Source: Lachnospiraceae bacterium (GTDB taxonomy: Bacteria > Bacillota > Clostridia > Lachnospirales > Lachnospiraceae). From it: a stretch of DNA of 64,000 nucleotides. The stretch spans positions 1 to 64,000 of the forward strand of contig JAJQCZ010000060.1 of assembly GCA_021202465.1 (NCBI GenBank), read 5' to 3'. Shown in pieces: positions 9,099 to 17,938 of the stretch (position 1 is its first letter; each line of letters begins with the position of its first letter). The notes beneath the pieces were generated by a model, which saw nothing but the letters and a program-made list of their open reading frames with translations, had not been told where the DNA came from and did no database searches. The position numbers were made by a program, and so were the translations under genes.

Positions 9099-10388
9099 TC
9101 AGCGGCAATCCCGCAGGGCATCTTGTAGCTGCCGTCTCATCCGGCGTATTTCATCGGCCGGGATGGGAGACGACTCTGCCCCGAAATACTGCCGATCCAG
9201 GCAATCTGCCAGACGGTTCAGTGTCTCCCGGCAGCCTGGAAGCAATTCACCGGTTCGCTGCAGAAACCGGCGGCTGGTCTCATCCGGTGTGCGTCCGCTC
9301 TTTCGCAGGCGCAGAGCGCGCTCCAGCCAGACCAGCAGTCCGGAGGGGGTGTCGCGGTGCGTGAGGCAGAGCAGACGGAAGCGGAGATTCCGAAGCAGAT
9401 GAAGCAGGGATTCCTGCAGCCTGTGCCATGGATGAGGAAGCCGCCGGCGCTGCCCGGATCTTCCGGCGGCGGGCAGCTGCGGGAGCTTCTGCCGGAACAG
9501 GGTGAACAGGAGAACCGCTCCGAGAATGAGAATCAGGATCAGAAGCGGAATGAGCAAACCGGAGCCTGTCCCGGCGGCTTCTTCGGAAACTGCGGCGGCG
9601 GCTGTCTCCGCCGGAGGAAGTTCTGTGGGGGTGGATTCTTCCGCCGGAAGCAGGGAGAAGAGCCAGGCGAAGAAGCGGTAGATGAGGAGCGCCAGAAGGT
9701 TCAGAACAGATCCGAGGCGGAGCAGGAGGGAATGCAGCCAGGCAGTGATGCCCTGTACTCCTTCAGAAGCAGTCTGAGATACTCCGCGGAGGAACAGGAG
9801 ACAGAGTCCTGCGGCCGCTGTGGGGAGCAGCAGGAGAAGCGCGCGCCCGGCGCGGGCTGTATGTCCCCGTCCGCCGGCCCGGGCTGTTCTCTGACTCGCC
9901 AGAGAGAGGAGTGTCACAGCGGCGCCGACGGCAGGAGGCCAGACGGCGGCGCCAGGGAGAACACCGGCGGACCAGACAAGGACCGCCAGAACCAGCGCCA
10001 GCGCGGAGGTCTCGACGTCGAGGGTCCGGCTTTCCGTGGAAGCCGGGTGAATCAGGAATTCGGCGCTCCGTGCCAGGCCGACGCCCCACAGCAGGAGGAG
10101 ATAGAGCCATCCCAGGAGTCCGCCCGGAGCCAGTCCGAGGCTCCAGGTGAGAAGAATCTGAAGCAGAAGAGCCGCAGGGGTGACGGCCAGAGCTGCCTTC
10201 GGCAGACGAAGTCCATGAAGAAAGACGGCCTGAAGGGCATAACAGACCAGGAGGACGCCCCACCAGAGGAGCAGTCCCCGGCTGTCGGCCCGGTCGGTCA
10301 GGTCTGTATTCAGCAGAATGTATAGCGTGTGGAGGGCGGCGGCATTTCCCAGGAGAGAAGCCGCGTCCCGCAGATAGGAGTGTCTCAT
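9099..10388 (-). CDS. Multi-pass membrane protein with DUF4129-like C-terminal domain
   Basis: This 429-residue protein has about six membrane helices in its first 210 residues, one near 225-250 and one near 275-298 (rich in Leu/Ile). A basic cytosolic C-terminal domain of about 120 residues follows. The C-terminus (GRTPDETSRRFLQRTG and onward, with two short helices and a final Arg/Asp-rich helix) resembles DUF4129. That domain regularly accompanies MoxR and DUF58 genes, as it does here. Function is unknown; the locus type has been linked to envelope or metal-insertion chaperone roles. The transglutaminase domain often fused in this position is absent. It overlaps the upstream DUF58 gene by 4 bp. 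Confidence 0.65.
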   Translation of the reverse strand: MRHSYLRDAASLLGNAAALHTLYILLNTDLTDRADSRGLLLWWGVLLVCYALQAVFLHGLRLPKAALAVTPAALLLQILLTWSLGLAPGGLLGWLYLLLLWGVGLARSAEFLIHPASTESRTLDVETSALALVLAVLVWSAGVLPGAAVWPPAVGAAVTLLSLASQRTARAGGRGHTARAGRALLLLLPTAAAGLCLLFLRGVSQTASEGVQGITAWLHSLLLRLGSVLNLLALLIYRFFAWLFSLLPAEESTPTELPPAETAAAAVSEEAAGTGSGLLIPLLILILILGAVLLFTLFRQKLPQLPAAGRSGQRRRLPHPWHRLQESLLHLLRNLRFRLLCLTHRDTPSGLLVWLERALRLRKSGRTPDETSRRFLQRTGELLPGCRETLNRLADCLDRQYFGAESSPIPADEIRRMRRQLQDALRDCR

Positions 10389-11699
10389 TGGCGGCCTCCT
10401 TTCCGCAGTGATTCCAGAGGGAGGGCGGAGAAACCGGTCCGCGCTGCGCTTTCCCAGTCCCGGGCGCAGACCAGGTGAACCTGTCCGGGCCGCAGCCGTG
10501 CCAGCAGGTTCGCGGGGAGATGGCGGCCGCTGCGGGTAATGAGCCAGACCGAACCCTCCGCGGGAATCACATCCTCGGGAAAGAGCGAGGGGAGGAACGG
10601 GGACACATCCGTTTTCTGCGCTTCTTCGGGGACAGGGAGCTCTGCGCAGTCGTAGCCCGCCAGATGGAAGAGCAGGTCGGAGACATCATCCCCGGAAGCG
10701 GCGGTCAGTGTCATGGCCCGGAAGCGTCGGGAGCGGGGCAGACTCAGGGAAAGAGACATCTGCCGGGCGGAGAGCCCGAGAAGGAGGGAACCCAGAATCT
10801 CCAGAGCCTCCTCCAGCAGCGCGGCATTTTCCCCGGAAGAGGGGGCCTTCTCTTCAGAGGAAGAGTCTGTCTCAGAGGCGGGCTGCCTGATCGTGCAGAA
10901 GGATTCTCCGTCCAGGATAAAACGGATGGCGCGGGGGCGGATGGTCTCATAGAGATTGACGGGGAGCCCCTGCTCCCGGGCGGCCATGCGCCAGTTGATG
11001 GCCTTCCAGTTGTCACCGGGCATGTATTCCCGGTTTCCGCGGAGGACCGTGTTGTCCTCCATGAATCCGTGTTGTCCGGCGTCGCAGTCCCACTGGTTGG
11101 TGAGAAACGGGGAGAGGTCCACTTCTACGAGCCGCGGATAGACGGCCAATGTGGGCATCTGCGCGGCGGGGAGACTCTGCTCCCGCTGCACGAGACCGAA
11201 GCCGTCTCCGGAGCAGGCGGCGAGATGTTCGATGCGATAGATCCCCCGATGCACACCCTGCCAGCGGCTCTCCAGTGTCAGACTCTGGTAGCTTCCCACG
11301 AACGCGAAGGTCTGCCGCAGGGAGGCGGGGGCATCCGGGGACATACCCGCTTCGTGGTAAGGCTCAAAGGCCGGATCCGGCCGAAAACAGTTTGTCTCCG
11401 GCCCGTTCTGGGTCAGATCCAGCCAGAGCAGCGGCAGCAGCTTGTTGTTGTTCAGAGTATAGGAGAGGGTGAGCGTCTGCCCGGGGAAAATGTGAGGCTG
11501 CGGGCAGTTCACAGTCAGCGTGACGTGCCGGATCGCCCGTTCTCCCCAGAGACGCAGTGCCAGACCCAGAAGCAGAAAACCGAGAAAGAGAGCCGCCGCA
11601 GGCAGGAGGGAGAACTGAAGGCAGAGGAGAACGCCGACGGCCCACGCGGCCAGCGCGGCGCCGGAGACCAGCAGACTGGTGCCGCCTCCTGCCTGCGCT

Positions 11700-11710
<11 letters not shown>
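10385..11710 (-). CDS. DUF58 domain protein of a MoxR locus
   Basis: This 441-residue protein has two N-terminal membrane helices (about 12-54), a beta-rich region, and the DUF58 signature near residues 215-250: RGNREYMPGDNWKAINW followed by AR. This motif marks a von Willebrand-A-like fold. DUF58 proteins are almost always encoded next to a MoxR ATPase, which lies directly upstream here with an 11-bp overlap. The role is inferred to be a MoxR partner at the membrane; the substrate is unknown. An acidic Ser/Glu-rich insert (about 275-300) is probably a loop. Confidence 0.8.
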
Positions 11711-12662
<952 letters not shown>

Positions 12663-13025
12663 AAAATACTCGTCTCCTGTTCATTTGCATTTTTTTCTAA
12701 ACTTTCATGCCTGCTTCGCAGGCGCCACCACGAATGAAAGCCGATGGCTCCGTGCTTCGCACTCCCGCCATCGCCGTGAGTATTCGTAATCCGCTCATTT
12801 TTCTGCGAAAAATGGCTACTTACTCATACTCACTTGCCTGACAAATGTCCATCTGTTCGCTCGTGCCAGCACGGCTCACATCTGGCCGCTTGTCAGACTT
12901 TCATAGTAAACGACTTTGCTAAGCTCAGTCATCGCCTATGGCTCGACTTCGCTAAGCGCCGCATGTATACATGAAAGCAACCAATCAGCGTTCGCCTTCG
13001 GCTCCGCTTCTTGGGCTTTCATAGT
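12663..13025. repeat. Gene-free stretch packed with inverted and direct repeats
   Basis: No protein is recognisable here. Instead there are several short hairpins and repeats. GCCTGC/GCAGGC lies at 12709-12723. CATTTTTC/GAAAAATG (12796-12814) is nested inside GTGAGTAT (12776-12783)/ATACTCAC (12826-12833). A direct repeat CGACTTTGCTAAGC / CGACTTCGCTAAGC lies at 12911 and 12944. CTTTCATAGTAAA lies at 12898-12910 and again at 13016-13028. It could be a structured RNA, a composite of small repetitive elements, or eroded mobile DNA. Confidence 0.5.
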
Positions 13026-13063
13026 AAAAAGCGGGGGCAAAAGGAAAATGATCCTTTGCCCCC
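13026..13063 (-). terminator. Minus-strand terminator with no obvious gene before it
   Basis: Read on the minus strand, GGGGGCAAAGGA (13052-13063) pairs with TCCTTTTGCCCCC (13033-13045, one bulge) and is followed by GCTTTTT. The structure would stop transcripts coming from about 13065-13180, where no minus-strand gene is seen. The plus strand has no T-run. Confidence 0.55.
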
Positions 13064-13182
13064 ACCGTCATACACAGGTTAGTATAGCGCGAAATTCAGA
13101 CAAAAGCAAGGAAAGGATAATTGTCAGAACATTCAGAAAATATTTCAAAACAACTCGGGAAATTTATTAAATAAAAATAAAA

Positions 13183-13209
13183 TTAGCACTCACCGCTTGA
13201 CAGTGCTAA
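13183..13209. promoter_or_regulatory. CIRCE operator (HrcA binding site)
   Basis: TTAGCACTC-N9-CAGTGCTAA matches the CIRCE consensus TTAGCACTC-N9-GAGTGCTAA with a single mismatch. CIRCE is bound by the HrcA repressor, which is released on heat shock. It lies 84 bp upstream of the first hsp20 gene, downstream of an A/T-rich promoter region. Confidence 0.9.
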
Positions 13210-13292
13210 CAACAGGAGTTATAACAAGAGCGTCGAAAGGAAAAAGAACCTGAATCCAGGGATTCAAAGACGATAGAAAGAAGGGCTAAGAG

Positions 13293-13625
13293 ATGGCAAA
13301 GAGAAACGATCTGATGAGATGCGATATCAAGGAAAGCCGCGAGGCATTTACTCTGGAGATGGACCTCCCGGGATGTGACCGGGACAAGATGCAGGTCTAT
13401 GTGGAGGATGGTTACCTGAAGGTGTATGCGGATCTCCGCCGCGAGTCTCAGGCGAAGGCTCTCCGGACCGAGCGTTTTGCCGGTCAGTGCGAGAGGACCT
13501 TCCAGGTGGGAGACATCGAGACGGCGGATGTGACCGCCTCCTACCGGAACGGTGTCCTGAAGCTGGTGATTCCCAAGAGCGCCTATGAGAAGCGCGAGAA
13601 GAAAACGACGATCACCATCGGGTAA
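13293..13625 (+). CDS. Small heat-shock protein, Hsp20 family (short form)
   Basis: This 110-residue protein consists almost only of the alpha-crystallin domain. SREAFTLEMDLPGCDRDKMQVYVEDGYLKV opens the first strands and ASYRNGVLKLVIPK is the family's A-x-x-x-N-G-V-L-x-(L/I) motif near the end. It holds unfolding proteins in a refoldable state without ATP. The extended N-terminal arm is nearly absent, which should limit large oligomers. The CIRCE site upstream makes HrcA control likely. A second hsp20 gene follows 133 bp downstream. Confidence 0.88.
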   Translation: MAKRNDLMRCDIKESREAFTLEMDLPGCDRDKMQVYVEDGYLKVYADLRRESQAKALRTERFAGQCERTFQVGDIETADVTASYRNGVLKLVIPKSAYEKREKKTTITIG

Positions 13626-13758
13626 GGGAGTCACTATATAATAAGGAAGTCGTTATAATAAGTAAACGATTATAACAGGCAGAAAGCAACAGCCAACAAC
13701 TGTTACCCATACATGTACACAGTGCAACACATTTATTTATGGAAAGAAGGTAATTTTT

Positions 13759-14205
13759 ATGTTGAGACCCAGTATTTTTGCCGACAATTTTGTGGACAGT
13801 ATGTTTGACGAATTCATGCGTGATCCTTTCTGGCCTGAGCCTCACAGCGGACATGGCCCCATGAACATGATGAATACGGACATCAAGGAGACCGACGCCG
13901 CGTATCAGATCGAGATGGAGCTGCCCGGCTTCTCCAAAGAGGATGTGCAGGCAGACCTGAAGGACGGTTACCTCACCATTGAGGTCAAGCGTACCGAGAC
14001 CAATGAGGACAAGGGCGACGGTGAGAAGTATCTTCGCCGCGAGCGCTACACCGGTGAGTGCCGCCGGAGCTTCTATGTAGGTGAAGAGGTGACGCAGGCC
14101 GATATTCAGGCGAAGTTCACCGATGGTGTCCTGACGATTCTGGTTCCCAAGAAAGAAGCCAAGTCGGCCGTGGAGGAGAAGAAATATATCCCCATCGGCG
14201 ATTGA
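13759..14205 (+). CDS. Small heat-shock protein, Hsp20 family
   Basis: This 148-residue Hsp20 protein has a normal-length N-terminal arm (about 40 residues, opening MLRPSIFADNFVDSMFDEF). The alpha-crystallin domain runs from about 42 to 135, and the C-terminus ends IPIGD with an I-x-I-like tail. The conserved AKFTDGVLTILVPK is present. The ATG follows GAAAGAAGG. It is the normal-length partner of the shorter Hsp20 upstream and may be cotranscribed from the CIRCE-controlled promoter; no second CIRCE is seen in the gap. A terminator at 14348-14385 follows. Confidence 0.9.
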   Translation: MLRPSIFADNFVDSMFDEFMRDPFWPEPHSGHGPMNMMNTDIKETDAAYQIEMELPGFSKEDVQADLKDGYLTIEVKRTETNEDKGDGEKYLRRERYTGECRRSFYVGEEVTQADIQAKFTDGVLTILVPKKEAKSAVEEKKYIPIGD

Positions 14206-14461
14206 GTCTTCGCGGGAGAGCGGGAAACTGGATTCCTGCTCCCCAACTCTTAAACCGGCGTCTCCGGTCCGCTGGAAATGAATGACCGTTTTCATACAGT
14301 AAATGGCTTCGAGCCGTTTGCACATGCGCCCCTGCGCATCACAGCAGAATGCCTGGCAGGTGACTAAAGCCTGCCGGGCATTTTGCGTTTTCTACACTTT
14401 GAAGGAGATACCGGGAATTCAGAGGCTTTTCCTGTTTGCTCAAAATTTATATGTTTTCATG
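14206..14461. other. Spacer between hsp20 and fchA
   Basis: Apart from the terminator at 14348-14385 I see nothing coding here. The following gene is preceded by its own promoter at 14462-14490. Confidence 0.5.
14348..14385 (+). terminator. Rho-independent terminator after the hsp20 pair
   Basis: AATGCCTGGCAGG and CCTGCCGGGCATT form a 13-bp stem with one mismatch and a loop of about 9 nt, followed by a T-rich tract. Confidence 0.75.
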
Positions 14462-14490
14462 TTGTGAAAATATGATTTCTGTGCTAGAAT
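14462..14490 (+). promoter_or_regulatory. Predicted promoter of fchA-folD
   Basis: TTGTGA (14462-14467) and TAGAAT (14485-14490) are 17 bp apart. The leader to the start codon is about 125 nt. I looked for a tetrahydrofolate riboswitch in it and did not find one. Confidence 0.6.
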
Positions 14491-14619
14491 GTCCCTGTGA
14501 TAATTCTGTGACGATATTGTAAATTAAGTAACGAAGTTGCAGAGGATTTGTTTCGTACAAAATGTATGAAATGATCGTTAAATCCAGCGGGGCACCGCAG
14601 AGAGGAAGGGAACAGCGAG

Positions 14620-15249
14620 ATGGAAATGTACCGACAGACATGTGAGGAATTTGTGGAGGTTCTGGCGTCCAAGGCGCCTGTGCCTGGCGGCGGCGGCGCG
14701 TCCGCCCTGGTGGGGGCTGTGGGTATGGCTCTGGGCAACATGGTCGGGAGTCTGACCGTGGGCAAGAAGAAGTATGCGGATGTGCAGGAGGATATCCTGG
14801 CACTCAAGGGCAAGGCGGATGCCCTGCAGGCAGAGCTCCTGCGGCTGATCGACAAGGACGCGGAGATGTTCGAACCCCTGTCGAAAGCCTACGGACTTCC
14901 GAAAAATACCGAGGAAGAGCGGGCGGAGAAGGCCCGTATCATGGAGGCGGCTCTGAAGGATGCCTGCAGCGTTCCCATGGAGATCATGGAGAAGGTCTGC
15001 GAGGCGATCGATCTGCTGGAGGAATTTGCTGCCAAGGGTACTGCCATCGCCATCAGTGATGTGGGTGTGGGCGTTTCCTGCTGCCGCGCGGCGCTGCTGG
15101 GGGCCAGCCTGAACGTGTTTATTAATACCAAATCGATGGCGGACCGGGCGTATGCGGAAGAGCTCAATGAGAAGGCACAGAAGATGATCGACACCTATAC
15201 GGTGAAAGCGGACGCGATCTTCGCAGATGTGCAGGGACGGTTCCGCTAA
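14620..15249 (+). CDS. fchA: FchA-like cyclodeaminase / methenyl-THF cyclohydrolase
   Basis: This 209-residue all-helical protein belongs to the formimidoyl-THF cyclodeaminase family. The N-terminal TCEEFVEVLASKAPVPGGGGASAL holds the family's P-x-P-G-G-G-G-A turn. Members are either the deaminase domain of FtcD or stand-alone FchA, which hydrolyses 5,10-methenyl-THF to 10-formyl-THF in purine-fermenting and acetogenic Clostridia. The next gene is a FolD whose cyclohydrolase residues are replaced, so here FchA probably supplies the cyclohydrolase step. No histidine-degradation gene is nearby, which argues against a pure deaminase role. Confidence 0.8.
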   Translation: MEMYRQTCEEFVEVLASKAPVPGGGGASALVGAVGMALGNMVGSLTVGKKKYADVQEDILALKGKADALQAELLRLIDKDAEMFEPLSKAYGLPKNTEEERAEKARIMEAALKDACSVPMEIMEKVCEAIDLLEEFAAKGTAIAISDVGVGVSCCRAALLGASLNVFINTKSMADRAYAEELNEKAQKMIDTYTVKADAIFADVQGRFR

Positions 15250-15331
15250 AGAGTCGTTTACGGGGGAGGCGTTTTTTACAATACGTGTCCCTGAGAGTGA
15301 CAGAGATAGATAGAAGAGAAGGAGAATCAAT

Positions 15332-16186
15332 ATGGCAAAGATCTTAAAGGGGGCGGAGGTCGTTGCCGCCCTGAATGAGCGAATCATCGGACAGGTCGAG
15401 ACCCTGGAGGCGCAGGGCGTGCATCCCACCCTGGGAATCCTCCGTGTGGGGGAGCGGGGAGACGACATCTCCTACGAGCGGGGCGCCACAAAGCGCTGTG
15501 AGAAGCTGGGCGTCGGTGTGAAGCGTATTGTGCTGCCCGCCGACGTGGATCAGGAGACTCTGATGGCGACGATTCAGGAGATGAATCAGGACGAGAGCAT
15601 TCACGGCGTGCTGATGTTCCGCCCGCTGCCGAAGCATCTGGATGAGGAGGCGGCCTGTCAGGCGCTGGATCCCGAGAAGGATGTGGACGGCATCACGGAC
15701 GGCTCCATGGTGGGTGTATTTACAGGACAGAAGAAGGGATTTCCTCCCTGCACACCACAGGCCTGTATGGAGATCCTTGATCATTTCGGTGTAGACTGCA
15801 AGGGGAAGAAGGCGGTCGTCGTGGGCCGCAGCCTGGTCGTGGGCAAGCCTGCGGCCATGATGCTGCTGAAGAAGAACGCGACCGTGACCGTCTGTCATAC
15901 GAAGACCGTGGATATGCCGGCGGTCTGCCGCGAGGCCGATATCCTCATCGTGGCCGCTGGTCGGGCCGGCGTCGTGGATAAAGAGTATTTTGCGCCGGGA
16001 CAGATCGTCATTGATGTGGGGATCAACGTTAATGAGGAAGGCAAGCTCTGCGGCGATGTGAAGTTCGAGGACGCTGAGGCCGTGGTGGAGGGTGTGACTC
16101 CTGTGCCCGGCGGTGTGGGAACTGTTACTACTTCCGTCCTGGTGGGACATGTCGTGGAAGCGGCGCTGCGGCGGCTGGAGAAGTAA
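15332..16186 (+). CDS. folD: FolD-family methylene-THF dehydrogenase, probably lacking cyclohydrolase activity
   Basis: This 284-residue enzyme of the FolD family oxidises 5,10-methylene-THF to methenyl-THF with NAD(P)+. The Rossmann part is clear (VVVGRSLVVGKPAAMML, then VTVCHTKT), as is the C-terminal PVPGGVGTVTTSVL. The residues used for the cyclohydrolase half-reaction are changed. The Y-x-x-x-K motif reads YERGA (Tyr48 kept, Lys replaced by Ala52), and the V-Q-L-P-L loop reads MFRPL (Gln replaced by Phe96). The aspartate in DVDG (Asp119) is kept. In human MTHFD1 the corresponding Lys56 and Gln100 are needed for cyclohydrolase. It lies 82 bp downstream of fchA, which could complement the missing activity. 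RBS AGAAGGAG. Confidence 0.88.
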   Translation: MAKILKGAEVVAALNERIIGQVETLEAQGVHPTLGILRVGERGDDISYERGATKRCEKLGVGVKRIVLPADVDQETLMATIQEMNQDESIHGVLMFRPLPKHLDEEAACQALDPEKDVDGITDGSMVGVFTGQKKGFPPCTPQACMEILDHFGVDCKGKKAVVVGRSLVVGKPAAMMLLKKNATVTVCHTKTVDMPAVCREADILIVAAGRAGVVDKEYFAPGQIVIDVGINVNEEGKLCGDVKFEDAEAVVEGVTPVPGGVGTVTTSVLVGHVVEAALRRLEK

Positions 16187-16553
16187 ATGCGGCTGGCCGG
16201 AGACGATCTGCAGAGAATAGAGCCGTATGGATCTTCAGATGAAGAAGAATATTCTGCGCAGTGCCCGAAAAAGGCTGGCTTTTAAGACAGCATGAACGTG
16301 AAAAACAAAAGATGAGAGCAGCCCCTCGAGGGAAATCCGGCAATCGGGTTCCCCCCGGGGGGCTTGTCATAGGTGAAATATGTGTGATAGACTGAGGGAG
16401 TGGCCGACCTGGCAAGAGATGAATCGTGAGGATTTGAAAGACACGATAGGAATGTAAAAGCTGTCAAAAGACTTTTCAGGTTAGTTGGCAGGAATGAATA
16501 TCATGGCTGCGGGGGACAGGGGCATATTTCACCCGGGAAGGAGACGCTGCGTG
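16187..16553. other. Leader region before the CsoR-family gene
   Basis: No gene is recognised. A possible promoter TTGTCA (16364-16369), 18 bp, TAGACT (16388-16393) lies in it. A 12-bp palindrome of six C and six G lies at 16351-16362, just before the -35, and could form a hairpin or operator. Confidence 0.4.
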
Positions 16554-16889
16554 ATGGCAGAGAAGAAAAAAACAGAAATCGATGAGATGTGGGATCCTTC
16601 CATGGGTCACCCGAAGAGCCTGGAGGAGACGGCACAGAAGAAGGCGTTGATGAACCGGATGTCCCGGGCGATCGGTCACATGGAATCGGTTCGCAGAATG
16701 ATGGAGGAAGACCGTGATCCTACAGAGATTCTCATCCAGCTGGCCGCCGTGCGCTCGGCAATCAGCGGCATCAGCCGCGTCATGCTCCAGAACCATATCG
16801 AGGAGCGAATCCGGGATGCAGTGGACGAGCCGGAAAATGAGAAATCCATGGAAGAGCTGAACAAGGTGATTTCGTATTTTATTAAATGA
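16554..16889 (+). CDS. CsoR/RcnR/FrmR-family repressor without cysteines
   Basis: This 111-residue helical protein belongs to the DUF156 family, small tetrameric repressors released by Cu, Ni, formaldehyde or persulfide. The family core is visible: LMNRMSRAIGHMESVRRMMEEDRDPTEIL then QLAAVRSAISGISRVMLQNH. The usual sensing cysteines are missing. The first aligns with Pro56 (E-D-R-x-C reads EDRDP) and the second with Arg85, and the protein contains no Cys at all. The conserved His (His81) is kept. The ligand is therefore probably not Cu(I), sulfane sulfur or formaldehyde. The ATG at 16554 follows GGAAGGAG; an in-frame start at 16485 lacks this. No transporter or thiol enzyme is adjacent, so the target is unknown. 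Confidence 0.8.
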   Translation: MAEKKKTEIDEMWDPSMGHPKSLEETAQKKALMNRMSRAIGHMESVRRMMEEDRDPTEILIQLAAVRSAISGISRVMLQNHIEERIRDAVDEPENEKSMEELNKVISYFIK

Positions 16890-16900
16890 TATCAGGGTCG

Positions 16901-16946
16901 AAAGTCATGAATGGAGCGCTTACACAAGGTGTGCCCTTCGGATGTG
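16901..16946 (+). repeat. Intergenic repeat, copy A
   Basis: The copy contains AATGGAGCGCTTACACA after AAAGTCATG, then AAGG-tgtgc-CCTT and CGGATGTG. Copies B (17043-17092) and C (18924-18987) share the block. The small inner stem is AAGG/CCTT here and CAGG/CCTG in copy C, a compensatory change that favours a structured element. It lies directly after the CsoR-family gene. Confidence 0.6.
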
Positions 16947-16976
16947 CGTTCTGAAATTTATCTGTAAAAATGCAGC

Positions 16977-17019
16977 AAAGTGCGCCGGGTGACGGTTTTC
17001 TCACTCAGCGCACTTTTTT
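16977..17019 (+). terminator. Terminator after the CsoR-family gene
   Basis: AAAGTGCGC and GCGCACTTT, with TGA/TCA pairing inside, form a stem that is followed by a T-run. Confidence 0.75.
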
Positions 17020-17042
17020 CTATGGTATGATATGAGGTACAA

Positions 17043-17092
17043 AAGGTCAGGAATGGAACGCTTACACAGGATACGCTCTGCGGATTACGAGT
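17043..17092 (+). repeat. Intergenic repeat, copy B
   Basis: This copy shares AAGGTCA, GAATGGAACGCTTACACAGG and CTCTGCGGAT with copies A and C. It lies 165 bp upstream of the response-regulator gene. An extended -10 sequence, TGGTATGAT, occurs just before it (17023-17031) and again exactly 200 bp later. Confidence 0.6.
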
Positions 17093-17105
17093 GTTTTAGG
17101 ACGTT

Positions 17106-17124
17106 GGACATCCGGTGGATGTCC
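17106..17124. repeat. GGACATCC hairpin, copy 1
   Basis: GGACATCC-GGT-GGATGTCC is an 8-bp perfect inverted repeat. Nearly the same element, preceded by the same TTGG-like context, occurs at 32117-32135 in the end of tatD. Confidence 0.5.
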
Positions 17125-17190
17125 GTTTAGCCCCGACCGTAGTGAAGTGGAGATGCGAGAGCGCGTCAGCGCGTAGCAGTCCATGTATCA

Positions 17191-17216
17191 AGGCGACAAA
17201 ATACTTTTTGTCGCCT
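17191..17216. repeat. 11-bp hairpin before the response-regulator promoter
   Basis: AGGCGACAAAA (17191-17201) and TTTTGTCGCCT (17206-17216) form a perfect stem with a 4-nt loop. It lies immediately upstream of the extended -10 at 17223 and could be an operator or a terminator remnant. Confidence 0.45.
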
Positions 17217-17222
17217 GCATCA

Positions 17223-17231
17223 TGGTATGAT
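17223..17231 (+). promoter_or_regulatory. Extended -10 promoter of the two-component/ABC operon
   Basis: TG-G-TATGAT is an extended -10 element 25 bp upstream of the response-regulator start codon at 17257. No good -35 is seen. The RBS GGAGGA follows. Confidence 0.45.
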
Positions 17232-17256
17232 AACCTTAATATGGAGGAAATATTTC

Positions 17257-17922
17257 ATGGAACATATTTTGCTGGTGGAGGACGACGGAGCGATCCGGCG
17301 GACGCTCTGCGATTTCCTGCGGGGGCAGGGTTTTGCGGTCACCGCGGTTGAGGGACAGACATTCGCGGAGAAGGCTCTGGAGAAACGCTTTGATCTGGCA
17401 CTTGTCGATATCACTCTGGCAGATGGCAGCGGCTTTGCTGTGTGTACGAGGGCCGGGCAGAAAAATATTCCGGTCATTTTCCTGACGGCTTCAACGGATG
17501 AATTCAGCACGGTAACAGGGCTGAACCTGGGAGCTGATGATTATATTGCGAAACCATTTCGCCCGCGGGAGCTGGTGGCGCGGATCCGCAGTGTCCTGCG
17601 GCGGCGTCACAGACAGCCCGCGGTCTGCGTTCTGGGAGATTTGACCGTGGATATCGATCGCGGCATAGTATCCAGAGGAGGGGAGCCGGTTTTTCTGTCC
17701 GCTCTGGAGTACCGTCTGTTGATGGTCTTTGTCAATAACCGGGGACAGATTCTGACCAGGGCGCAGCTGCTGGAGGAGATATGGGACAGCGCGGGAGAGT
17801 ATGTGACGGACAATACGCTCACGGTATATATCAAACGTCTGCGTGAGAAGATTGAAGTAAACCCGCAGGAACCGCAGTATATCCGCACCGTGCGGGGGCT
17901 GGGCTATCGCATGGAGGCATGA
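17257..17922 (+). CDS. OmpR/PhoB-family response regulator
   Basis: This 221-residue regulator has a receiver domain with acidic pocket Glu8-Asp9-Asp10, phospho-acceptor Asp51 (LVDITLADGSG), Thr in FLTAST, and Lys in AKPFRPRELVARI. A winged-helix DNA-binding domain follows (about 125-221) with ALEYRLLMVFVNNRGQILTR and the ending RTVRGLGYRMEA. The ATG at 17257 has GGAGGA at the right distance; the in-frame start at 17227 does not. It is the first gene of a regulator, kinase, ABC ATPase, permease series. This arrangement is typical of systems sensing and exporting antimicrobial peptides or other envelope-active compounds. Confidence 0.88.
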   Translation: MEHILLVEDDGAIRRTLCDFLRGQGFAVTAVEGQTFAEKALEKRFDLALVDITLADGSGFAVCTRAGQKNIPVIFLTASTDEFSTVTGLNLGADDYIAKPFRPRELVARIRSVLRRRHRQPAVCVLGDLTVDIDRGIVSRGGEPVFLSALEYRLLMVFVNNRGQILTRAQLLEEIWDSAGEYVTDNTLTVYIKRLREKIEVNPQEPQYIRTVRGLGYRMEA

Positions 17923-17938
17923 TGGGAGGAGGCGCACG

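Noticed and set aside
14405-14619. Possible tetrahydrofolate riboswitch before fchA
   Set aside because: No match to the conserved core of either THF riboswitch class could be seen; only a promoter is supported.
16351-16362. 12-bp C6G6 palindrome as an operator
   Set aside because: Could equally be chance in GC-rich DNA; noted in the leader entry only.
16485-16553. Longer N-terminus for the CsoR-family protein
   Set aside because: The extra 23 residues are not family-like and the SD lies before 16554.
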